A stretch of DNA of 29,631 bases from assembly GCA_036733965.1 (NCBI GenBank), contig DAIMZL010000030.1:1-29631 (forward strand). The letters run 5' to 3'. Each line of letters starts with the position of its first letter. Position 1 is the stretch's first letter. Made by a program: the position numbers and the translations under genes. Of the stretch, positions 8,301-14,250 are shown piece after piece. This DNA is from JAEXOD01 sp937930275 (GTDB lineage: Bacteria; Bacteroidota; Ignavibacteria; Ignavibacteriales; Melioribacteraceae). The notes beneath the pieces are model-generated. The model saw only the letters and a list, made by a program, of their open reading frames with translations, ran no database searches and was not told where the DNA came from.

Positions 8301-8808
8301 CAAAATCTCTATCATCGACATAAACACATTTATACCATAAGTTATCGAATTTAAAAAAATCTTCAATAGTATATCCGTAAATTTTTTCTACCGCTGAATT
8401 TAAAAATACGGTATTGTACTTAGGCAAAGCGACTGTCCAAACCATTTGGTCGGTATAATCAATAATTCTGGTTAATAATTCAAGTTTTTGATCTGCCGAA
8501 GTAAAGTCAGGGTCTTTCAATAAAAAACATGTAAAAACAAAAACTAAATCATTCCTTAAGGTTATGCTATTTATCGAAATATTAAATAAATTATTGTTGC
8601 AATAAGCGCTAATATTTGTGATAGTATTATTTTTAATTCCCTTTGCTATATAACTTATGTCATCGTTTTTAAAAGTAAAAACATCAAAAATGCTTTTATT
8701 AACAATATTAACGTCAATACACGAATGCCCTAAAGTAAAATAAGGAGTATCGTTTAATGAAGTAATAATTAAATCGTAATTTAAGGTGAGAATTAACTCG
8801 GGACTCAT
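5344..8808 (-). CDS. Soluble hybrid sensor histidine kinase with PAS, GAF, HisKA, HATPase and receiver domains
   Basis: The 1154-residue protein has no signal peptide or membrane segment, so it senses in the cytoplasm. Order: a short N-terminal sensory region (1-100); PAS/PAC about 112-226 (G-Y-T-I-E-D, then W-I-K-N-H and G-I-A-T-D-I-T); PAS 243-352; PAS 365-480 (S-G-Y-T-V-E-E); GAF about 510-655; HisKA with H686 in M-S-H-E-I-R-S-P; HATPase 785-905 (N803 box, D-S-G-I-G-I at 837-842, G-G-T-G-L-G-L at 866-872); receiver 930-1048 with D936-D937, D980 and K1031. The last ~80 residues are helical, resemble the degenerate HPt-like tail found after many such receivers, and have no obvious phospho-acceptor histidine motif. 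It is the first gene of a two-gene unit with the REC-kinase that follows after 10 bases. The ligand is unknown. Confidence 0.9.
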   Translation of the reverse strand: MSPELILTLNYDLIITSLNDTPYFTLGHSCIDVNIVNKSIFDVFTFKNDDISYIAKGIKNNTITNISAYCNNNLFNISINSITLRNDLVFVFTCFLLKDPDFTSADQKLELLTRIIDYTDQMVWTVALPKYNTVFLNSAVEKIYGYTIEDFFKFDNLWYKCVYVDDRDFVKEKMKEVIEKKFLVVKHRIVHKNGDIRWIKNHLAYWSGECGRPDYIHGIATDITSSVEDINISENQTSLLNSLLENLPDIVYAKSLNGVYLKCNKEFEIFNNLPASDIIGLNDFELFGENNARKFIEQDREIIQTGLPLTVKTILTSYSGIQKTFLTTKSPLRNGNNEIIGIIGVSRDITDTINAQQALNESEAKYRLVVNSLKEVVFQANELGEWLFLNPIWESISGYTVEESLYRSFENFLVPYEIQKNRIYFRELLSKDREYCKFETKLKTKGNEIKWIEIFAQLQTTETNQPITISGTITDISSRKEMEEKIYSLNLLHSLINEISSLLIQSNFNEISLSINKALNMLGDYANVDRVYIFEFDYLNNTMNNTYEWCAEGITPEIDNLKNLPNDLIPRWFEKFNNNEYVYIHDVSQIEEEYLTEKEILEPQGIISLLTIPIFFIDKLVGFIGFDSVKKQREWDFEYIALLRLAAEIISGALHRRNFETELMRAKEISEKANTAKSEFIANMSHEIRSPMNAILGFSEILLNMVKTPQEKNFLNSILISGKTLLALINDILDLSKIESGRIELFKEPINLTSLIKEIEQIFSYQANNKKIEIKTVINFNNSYNFIIDEIRLRQVLFNLVGNAVKFTEEGSVIIETSFLINNDSPNFGTLIIKVKDSGIGISKEHFNLIFESFRQATNGETKKYGGTGLGLAISKRLVNLMGGEITVESEINKGSTFIVTIMNIELSENTSKNKTQTNQNNIQTKFLKSDILIIDDIDSNREIAKIILTELGLNVLQANSFNNAKPILDEIIPSVILMDIRMPDINGIEAAKKIRLMPNTNKTKIIAFTASSKSDKEIYGEFKFDGIIRKPIMRDKLIETLKDFIPFETDNNNKNDNNNITIKNNKFILDNKLIDDLENLIIPQIKMLKETVVMDDLDLLINNFKNLWNNSDNLIFYNEIKELQAAKTNYDFEQIGNILNLIHEIYVKAKNDK

Positions 8809-8927
8809 CTATATACATTTCCGTACAATGATTAATAACAAATTAAAGTAAATAAAATAACGAAATAAATAAACAAAAAAAAGAGAATAATTAAACAGTA
8901 AAAATAAAATAAAGACGTAGAATATTA

Positions 8928-9644
8928 CTAATCGTCTTCGTTAATGTAATCGATAAAATATAGGTTGAAATTTGATAAGTCTTGTTCTTCGATATTAAAA
9001 GTAACAATATCGGCAAAATTATTAAGCACAACAACGGCATTAATACTTGCGTCTTTTGCTTCCAAATCTGCAATTTTAGAAGCAACGTTAAGATTAAGAA
9101 TTTTAATATCATCGTAAAATTTTTGAAGTTTTTTCAGTTCCCAGTCGGGATTTTTTCCGTTTGTTTTGCGCATAAACTGAGCCAATAAGTACATTGAAAA
9201 AACTTTGTATTCGGTTTCTTCCAAAGTTGCAAACGGCAAATGGAAACGAACCATCGGTTTTAATTTACCCATAATGGGGCAACCGCTGGTAACCATTAAT
9301 ATTCCTATCAAACTACTAACACCGCTTTGTACGTCTGTTTGTTTATAGTAACCTCTATCATCGGAAGTTACTTCAATAAAAACTTTATCGAATGAAGATA
9401 CATTATTAAAAGAATTGATTACACAATGTAAATTTACCGCAACCGGGCAATATTTATATTCGTCACCGTTAAGCGGACAGTGATTACATCTAAAATGCTC
9501 CATCTTTGTCCATTCCGGATATTCGAACGAGTCTCGTAATAAAGTCATAGTTAAAGGCTCTATTTTAATATCAAATTTAATGGTTCTTTCGTCATTAAAT
9601 TTAAACGAGAACTTATAGTTTATCAAATCTTTTTTAAAATACAT
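8928..9644 (-). CDS. Conserved protein of unknown function with a cysteine cluster
   Basis: The 238-residue product has no signal peptide or membrane helix. Residues 53-74 hold a cluster, C53-x2-C56-P then C66-P and C74, followed by a conserved-looking block T-S-G-C-P (C122) and M-V-R-F-H-L-P-F-A-T (131-140). The cysteine spacing could bind a metal, but I cannot name the ligand. The pattern looks familiar from a widespread bacterial family of hypothetical proteins; I do not know a function. ATG is preceded by AAGGA at good spacing. It lies 119 bases upstream of the hybrid kinase on the same strand and diverges from aspS across a 262-base region. Co-transcription with the kinase is possible. 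Confidence 0.6.
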   Translation of the reverse strand: MYFKKDLINYKFSFKFNDERTIKFDIKIEPLTMTLLRDSFEYPEWTKMEHFRCNHCPLNGDEYKYCPVAVNLHCVINSFNNVSSFDKVFIEVTSDDRGYYKQTDVQSGVSSLIGILMVTSGCPIMGKLKPMVRFHLPFATLEETEYKVFSMYLLAQFMRKTNGKNPDWELKKLQKFYDDIKILNLNVASKIADLEAKDASINAVVVLNNFADIVTFNIEEQDLSNFNLYFIDYINEDD

Positions 9645-9701
9645 TTTTCCTTATAGTTTATTCTTTACATTTCATTATCGTAATATTTATTAATAAATAC
9701 A

Positions 9702-9714
9702 ATATCCGCAAAAA
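9702..9714 (+). repeat. Left arm of a 13-base inverted repeat in the intergenic region before aspS
   Basis: ATATCCGCAAAAA is the exact reverse complement of 9888-9900. It lies 58 bases upstream of the minus-strand gene start, inside the divergent promoter region. Confidence 0.7.
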
Positions 9715-9733
9715 ATATTTTTTATTAATGTGC

Positions 9734-9770
9734 GCTGCAATACATTGCAGCATTGCGGATAGCATATCCG
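9734..9770. repeat. Double palindrome, locally GC-richer element
   Basis: Two perfect hairpins stand side by side: GCTGCAA/TTGCAGC (9734-9740, 9745-9751, 4-base loop) and CGGATA/TATCCG (9756-9761, 9765-9770, 3-base loop). The 52 bases from 9731 to 9782 are about 46% GC against strongly AT-rich flanks. This composition suggests an interspersed repeat or an inserted palindromic unit rather than ordinary promoter DNA. No T-run follows, so it is not an obvious terminator. Confidence 0.6.
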
Positions 9771-9887
9771 ATTTGCTAATGCTAAAAATACGAATAAAAC
9801 AACTTTTTTAGTGCATAATTTTACAAATCTAATAAAATTATATTGAATAAAAAAATATTATTACGTAATTTGCAAGTCAATTTTAAA

Positions 9888-9900
9888 TTTTTGCGGATAT
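9888..9900 (+). repeat. Right arm of the 13-base inverted repeat, just before aspS
   Basis: TTTTTGCGGATAT ends 6 bases before the aspS start codon, where a Shine-Dalgarno site would be expected and none is seen. Confidence 0.7.
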
Positions 9901-9906
9901 AGTAAA

Positions 9907-11673
9907 ATGAAATTCAAAAGAAGAACCCATACGTGCGGACAGTTACGAGAAGAACATATTGGAACGGAAGTAGTACTTAACGGATGGGTAGATAACAGAA
10001 GAGACTTAGGCGGTGTAATATTTATTGATTTACGCGATAGATACGGTATTACTCAAATTGTATTTGAACCGACTTTTAATCTTCAGGCACACGAAGCCGG
10101 TAAAGAGTTAAGAAGTGAATTTGTTGTTTCTATTGAAGGTAAAGTAAGGAGAAGACCGGAAGGGACGGAAAATCCTGCGCTTGCTACCGGTAATATTGAT
10201 GTTATGGTTGAAAAACTTGTTATACTTAATACCGCAATTACTCCTCCGTTTCAAATTAAAGACGATATTGATGTTAACGAAGATTTAAGATTAAAATATA
10301 GATATTTAGACTTAAGACGCGCAAAATTGCAAAATAATATTCTTATGCGACATAAAGTTACACAAATTGCGCGCGAGTATTTTGATAAAAATTCGTTTGT
10401 GGAAATAGAAACACCGGTATTAATGAAAAGTACTCCGGAAGGAGCTCGAGATTTTTTAGTGCCGAGCCGTTTGCACAAGGGAAAGTTTTATGCATTACCT
10501 CAATCACCGCAACAATATAAACAATTGCTTATGGTTGCGGGTATGGATAGATATTTCCAAATTGTGAAATGTTTTAGAGATGAAGACTTACGTGCAGATA
10601 GACAACCGGAATTTACGCAGATAGATGTTGAAATGTCGTTTGTTGATACTGAAGACGTATTTGAAATGGTTGAAGGCTTGATGAAAAAACTTTTTAAAGA
10701 AATTAAAAATTATGATATTCAACTTCCTTTAAAAAGATTATCATTTAACGAAGCGATGGAAAAATACGGAAGTGATAAACCAAATTTAAAATTTGGTTTG
10801 GAAATGGTTACGTTAAACGATGTATTTGAAAAATCGGAATTTAGAGTATTTAAGGAAGCTGTTGAAAATAAAGGGATTATAACTTCGTTACTTGCTTCGG
10901 GCTGCGGAGAATATACTCGTAATCAATTAGACGTTTTGACTGATTTTGTTAAAAAATTAGGAGCAGGCGGCTTAATTTGGATGAGAGTAAAAGAAGACGG
11001 TCTTGAAGCTCCTATAGCTAAATTTTTAACAGAAGAAGAAAAGCAAGGTATAATTAATAAATTGAATGCAAAACCGGGTGATTTAGTTTTTATTTTGTCG
11101 GGTAATAGACTTAAAACACTAAATATAATGGGTTATTTGCGCTTAGAAATGGCAAAAAGAATGAATATTATTCCGACCGATGATATTCCGGCTTTATTGT
11201 GGGTAACCGATTTTCCGCTTTTTGAGTGGGATGAAGAAACTAACCGCTATTACGCAATGCATCATCCTTTTACTTCTCCTGCTTTTGAAGATATTCAATA
11301 TATGGAAAGTGAACCCGGCAGAGTTAAAGCACGTGCTTACGATTTAGTGTTAAACGGAAATGAAATTGCCGGCGGAAGCATAAGAATACACGATAACAAG
11401 CTTCAAAAACTGATGTTCAAGGCTTTAGGAATTTCGGAACAAGAGGCAGAAGAAAAATTCGGTTCGTTATTGGGTGCATTTAAATACGGTGCTCCACCTC
11501 ATGGCGGTATTGCATTCGGTTTAGATAGATTAGTTATGTTATTTGCCGGTGAACACTCGATACGTGACGTTATGGCTTTCCCAAAAACCTCGAGCGGAAC
11601 GTCATTAATGGATGATTCGCCTTCACATGTTGATGATGACCAGTTAAAAGAATTGCATATAAAAATAAGATAA
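9907..11673 (+). CDS. aspS: Aspartyl-tRNA synthetase
   Basis: The 588-residue enzyme charges tRNA-Asp (class II synthetase, cytoplasmic). Length and layout are those of bacterial AspRS: an N-terminal OB-fold anticodon-binding domain (about 1-110), the catalytic core with motif 2 at 223-238 (F-R-D-E-D-L-R-A-D-R-Q-P-E-F-T-Q) and motif 3 at 534-545 (G-I-A-F-G-L-D-R-L-V-M-L), and the bacterial GAD insertion between them. In the anticodon loop region the residue after R-R-D is L34, as in discriminating enzymes, while the later position in R-R-R-P-E-G-T-E-N-P is Gly (G86), as in non-discriminating ones; tRNA-Asn specificity therefore cannot be decided. No good Shine-Dalgarno site precedes the ATG. 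The gene ends in its own terminator, which separates it from the pilin genes. Confidence 0.97.
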   Translation: MKFKRRTHTCGQLREEHIGTEVVLNGWVDNRRDLGGVIFIDLRDRYGITQIVFEPTFNLQAHEAGKELRSEFVVSIEGKVRRRPEGTENPALATGNIDVMVEKLVILNTAITPPFQIKDDIDVNEDLRLKYRYLDLRRAKLQNNILMRHKVTQIAREYFDKNSFVEIETPVLMKSTPEGARDFLVPSRLHKGKFYALPQSPQQYKQLLMVAGMDRYFQIVKCFRDEDLRADRQPEFTQIDVEMSFVDTEDVFEMVEGLMKKLFKEIKNYDIQLPLKRLSFNEAMEKYGSDKPNLKFGLEMVTLNDVFEKSEFRVFKEAVENKGIITSLLASGCGEYTRNQLDVLTDFVKKLGAGGLIWMRVKEDGLEAPIAKFLTEEEKQGIINKLNAKPGDLVFILSGNRLKTLNIMGYLRLEMAKRMNIIPTDDIPALLWVTDFPLFEWDEETNRYYAMHHPFTSPAFEDIQYMESEPGRVKARAYDLVLNGNEIAGGSIRIHDNKLQKLMFKALGISEQEAEEKFGSLLGAFKYGAPPHGGIAFGLDRLVMLFAGEHSIRDVMAFPKTSSGTSLMDDSPSHVDDDQLKELHIKIR

Positions 11674-11683
11674 GTTAATAAAG

Positions 11684-11708
11684 GCTGCTGTTAAGCAGCT
11701 TTTTTTTT
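11684..11708 (+). terminator. Rho-independent terminator of aspS
   Basis: GCTGCT (11684-11689), loop GTTA, AGCAGC (11694-11699), then nine Ts. It starts 11 bases after the aspS stop. Confidence 0.9.
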
Positions 11709-11748
11709 AGCAGATTGTACGTAACAAAAATATTTATTCTTCGGTTTT

Positions 11749-11803
11749 TAACATTTAACCTTTCCCAAAAACATTTAACCTTTAACTTTTAATATTTGAC
11801 CTT
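11749..11803 (+). promoter_or_regulatory. Phased direct repeats upstream of the first pilin-like gene (candidate activator sites)
   Basis: ACATTTAACCTTT occurs at 11751-11763 and again at 11771-11783, 20 bases apart; a diverged third copy (TATTTGACCTT) lies at 11793-11803. Spacing of 20-21 bases is about two helical turns, placing copies on one DNA face upstream of the sigma-54-like promoter. A role as enhancer for a sigma-54 activator is inference. Confidence 0.45.
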
Positions 11804-11812
11804 AAAAAAGGT

Positions 11813-11828
11813 TGGTTTAATTTTTGCA
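11813..11828 (+). promoter_or_regulatory. Sigma-54-type promoter of the first pilin-like gene
   Basis: TGGTTTAATTTTTGCA fits the -24/-12 pattern: GG at 11814-11815 and GC at 11826-11827 separated by exactly 10 bases, inside TGG-N8-TTGCA. The predicted start near 11839 leaves a ~20-base leader that still contains the AAGAGGT ribosome binding site (11846-11852). An NtrC-family activator is encoded in this window. Confidence 0.6.
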
Positions 11829-11858
11829 TATTAATTAAGAAAAACAAGAGGTCCGAAC

Positions 11859-12248
11859 TTGGGACAGCAACAACTTTTATTAATACTTTTGGCAATTTTA
11901 GTTATAGGAGTAGCAATTTTACTCGGTATAAATATGTTCAGAAGTCATGCGGTTGAAACTAAAAGAGATAATTTAATTACCGATTGTGTTAATTTATCGG
12001 GGTTAGCTCAACAATATTATAGTCGTCCTGCTGCAATGGGAGGGGGAGGAAGGAGTTTTTCGGGCTGGATTATACCCACTGAGCTGCAAATTAATGCAAA
12101 CGGACGGTTTGAAATTACCGATATCAGTCAACCTTTAAGCTATGTTGAAGTTACCGCAATAGGAAACGAAGAAGTTACTGCCGGTGATTCCGTTTCGGTA
12201 AAAATTAAAATTTTACCGCGTGATTTTCAGATTACAATTTTACATTAA
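11859..12248 (+). CDS. Atypical type IV pilin-like protein, paralog 1
   Basis: The 129-residue product starts at TTG, chosen because AAGAGGT lies 6 bases upstream and the resulting M-G-Q-Q-Q-L-L-L-I matches the start of the ATG-initiated paralog at 12416. Residues 6-27 are a hydrophobic helix; residues 28 to the end form a small soluble domain. Both paralogs share K/N-R-D, N-L, A-Q-Q-[YF]-Y, P-x-A, a G-G-G-G run, F-[ST]-G-W-x-I-P-T and G-N-E. Layout matches type IV pilins (N-terminal helix plus C-terminal domain), and a G at position 2 could be a prepilin peptidase site, but position +5 is not Glu and the leader would be two residues. The weak start codon suggests a minor subunit. Position upstream of pilC-pilB-pilT supports the pilin role. 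Confidence 0.65.
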   Translation: MGQQQLLLILLAILVIGVAILLGINMFRSHAVETKRDNLITDCVNLSGLAQQYYSRPAAMGGGGRSFSGWIIPTELQINANGRFEITDISQPLSYVEVTAIGNEEVTAGDSVSVKIKILPRDFQITILH

Positions 12249-12273
12249 ATGTTATTTTTACAGGTAAATGTTA
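12246..12273 (+). promoter_or_regulatory. Paired TAAATGTTA motifs upstream of the second pilin-like gene
   Basis: TAAATGTTA lies at 12246-12254 and 12265-12273, 19 bases apart. Its reverse complement TAACATTTA occurs at 11749-11757 upstream of the other pilin promoter. The first copy overlaps the stop codon of paralog 1. Binding-site function is inference. Confidence 0.35.
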
Positions 12274-12336
12274 CATCCGTTCTTTTATAAATTGAAAATT
12301 TAACGAAATAACCGAAGTTTTAAGCTGAAATAAAGT

Positions 12337-12352
12337 TGGCACAATTATTTCT
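12337..12352 (+). promoter_or_regulatory. Sigma-54-like promoter of the second pilin-like gene
   Basis: TGGCACAATTATTTCT has the perfect -24 block TGGCAC and TT-x-C-T at the right distance, but T instead of the usual G at -13. Expected start is near 12363, giving a ~53-base leader with AGGAG at 12405-12409, six bases before the ATG. Confidence 0.5.
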
Positions 12353-12415
12353 TAATTAATAGCAGAATTAAACAAAACAAAAAAAACATTAATAACAACA
12401 TAACAGGAGTACAAA

Positions 12416-12799
12416 ATGGGACAACAACAATTGTTACTTATCGTATTAGGCGTAATTATAGTAGGTATAGCAGTAGTAGTAGGTATTAACGTATTTACTG
12501 CAAGCAGCAGCAACGCCAACAGAGATGCAGTAGTTTCTGACTTAACAAACTTAGCTTCAAATGCACAACAGTTTTACAGAAAACCGACAGCATTAGGCGG
12601 TGGCGGAAATACTTTTACAGGTTGGACAATTCCTACAAACTTAACATCAACTCCTAACGGTTCATATACCGCAACTGTTGCAGCTCAATCGGTTACTTTG
12701 GTAGGTCTTGGTAACGAAATAGGAAATGACGGTACGGATTCGGTTCAGGTTACAATGACTGTTACACCTACCAACGTTACTACAGCAATAGATAATTAA
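12416..12799 (+). CDS. Atypical type IV pilin-like protein, paralog 2 (probable major subunit)
   Basis: The 127-residue product begins M-G-Q-Q-Q-L-L-L-I-V, followed by a hydrophobic helix to about residue 27 and a Thr/Asn/Val-rich C-terminal domain with no cysteines. It shares the A-Q-Q-F-Y, G-G-G-G and F-T-G-W-T-I-P-T signatures with paralog 1. The helix plus small beta domain resembles a type IV pilin, but the canonical F-T-L-I-E-L start and Glu5 are missing; M-G would be the whole leader if cut after Gly2. ATG start, good AGGAG site, a promoter with perfect TGGCAC and an immediate terminator point to strong, separate expression, as for a major pilin. It could also be an uncleaved membrane-anchored accessory protein. 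I recognise similar M-G-Q-Q-Q proteins only as hypothetical proteins. Confidence 0.65.
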   Translation: MGQQQLLLIVLGVIIVGIAVVVGINVFTASSSNANRDAVVSDLTNLASNAQQFYRKPTALGGGGNTFTGWTIPTNLTSTPNGSYTATVAAQSVTLVGLGNEIGNDGTDSVQVTMTVTPTNVTTAIDN

Positions 12800-12827
12800 G
12801 ATTATTACTTAGATTTTTTGTATATTT

Positions 12828-12855
12828 AAGCCGGTAATATTTTACCGGCTTTTTT
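12828..12855 (+). terminator. Terminator between the pilin-like genes and the assembly genes
   Basis: AGCCGGTAA (12829-12837) pairs perfectly with TTACCGGCT (12842-12850) around a 4-base loop, followed by five more Ts. It ends 23 bases before the pilC start codon, so pilin transcripts should mostly stop here. Confidence 0.88.
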
Positions 12856-12878
12856 CTATTTATAAAAAGAGATAAAAG

Positions 12879-14246
12879 ATGATTGAACTAAGATTTAACG
12901 CATTAAAACCAAACGGTCAAGTTATAAGCGGGACAATTAATGCCGCTTCAGGTGCCGAAGGAAAAGCCAAAATAAATGCTTTGGTGCAAAAACATGGGTT
13001 AACGTTAAAATCCGTTGAAAAAAAATCTACATTTATCTTTAAAATAAAAAAAGGGAACGAAAAACCTACTACCGGCGAGCAAAGAGCATTTAATAAAGAA
13101 GAAGTAGAAAAAGCCTTACAAAAACTGGGATATACGGTTATTTCGGTTAATAAAAAGCTGTTGGATTTTAACATGAAACCGCCCATGCAGGATATTGTTT
13201 CGTTTGTTAAAATTAGTGCGGAATTACTTGAACAAAAACTTCCTTATGGCGAAATATTAACGCTTTTAATTAATGACATTCAAAATAAGACATTAAAAGA
13301 AACTTTAAAGCAAATTAATAACGACCTTAAAAAAGGGGGGGATAGCGAAGAGATATTTTTAAGATATCAAGGAGTATTCGGTAAATTTACCGCATATATG
13401 CTTGGTTTGGCTGCAAAAAGCGGTAATATGGCTGAAATATATAAAGCTACTGCAAAATTTTTGGAAAGACAGCAGCAATTTAAAAAGGACTTAAAAAGTG
13501 CACTAATTACTCCAATGGTAACGTTATTTGTGCTTTTTATAGCAGTTTTATTTTATGTCGGATACATATTTCCGGAGACGGCAAAATTATTCCAAAAATT
13601 TAAAATTGAATTACCTCCATTAACGGCAGCAACTTTATCGTTTAGCGATTTTTTGTTAAATAATACAATTTTAGTAGCTATAATATTTTTTGTTCCGCCT
13701 ATAATATTTTGGAGGTGGAGTAAAACAAAAAAGGGGTCGTTTTTTATTGATAGAATGATGCTAAGAATACCCATAATTGGGTCATTAATTCATAAAACAT
13801 TAATAGAGGTATTTTGTAGGGTGTTTTATACGTTATACAGCGGGTCTGCCGAAAGTATAGACCCTATACGAATAGCTGCCGAAGCATCGGGGAACAGTTA
13901 TTTTGAAAGCAAGATTAAAGGAGTTGCAATTCCGATGATGATTAAAAGAGGAACCGGAATTACCGATGCATTTGAAGCAGCGGGTGTTTTTACCGATACC
14001 GCAATTTCACGTTTTCATAGCGGCGAGGAGACGGGTACCATTAAAAACACGGCAAAACAGCTTGCAAACTATTATGAAAGCGAAACGGTTTTTAGACTAA
14101 AAAATGTAATTGAATTAATTCAAGTTACTATTGCAATGGTAATTATGATTGTAATGATTGGCTTGACTCTTGTTTCTGCAGAAACGGCTACAATTAGTCC
14201 TAAGCCGCCAACCATGAAATTTTTAATAAATATTTTTATCCGGTGA
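12879..14246 (+). CDS. pilC: Type IV pilus inner-membrane platform protein PilC (GspF family)
   Basis: The 455-residue protein is the polytopic platform that couples the cytoplasmic ATPases to pilin movement. The N-terminus has the family-typical segment (F-N-A-L-K-P-N-G, residues 6-13), apparently with a second half-copy near 74-95. Two T2SSF domains follow, about 105-232 and 305-432, with membrane helices near 210-230, 264-278 and 415-433. The G-E-E-T-G signature (382-386) is the second-domain counterpart of the A-x-x-S-G-N motif at 179-183. Length is slightly above the usual ~400 owing to the N-terminal part and a short tail. It lies just after the pilin terminator and 4 bases before pilB, opening the machine operon. 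Confidence 0.93.
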   Translation: MIELRFNALKPNGQVISGTINAASGAEGKAKINALVQKHGLTLKSVEKKSTFIFKIKKGNEKPTTGEQRAFNKEEVEKALQKLGYTVISVNKKLLDFNMKPPMQDIVSFVKISAELLEQKLPYGEILTLLINDIQNKTLKETLKQINNDLKKGGDSEEIFLRYQGVFGKFTAYMLGLAAKSGNMAEIYKATAKFLERQQQFKKDLKSALITPMVTLFVLFIAVLFYVGYIFPETAKLFQKFKIELPPLTAATLSFSDFLLNNTILVAIIFFVPPIIFWRWSKTKKGSFFIDRMMLRIPIIGSLIHKTLIEVFCRVFYTLYSGSAESIDPIRIAAEASGNSYFESKIKGVAIPMMIKRGTGITDAFEAAGVFTDTAISRFHSGEETGTIKNTAKQLANYYESETVFRLKNVIELIQVTIAMVIMIVMIGLTLVSAETATISPKPPTMKFLINIFIR

Positions 14247-14250
14247 TTTT

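Noticed and set aside
8891..9112. 73-codon minus-strand frame overlapping the cysteine-cluster protein gene
   Set aside because: It is an out-of-frame Leu/Ile-rich shadow of the 8928-9644 gene.
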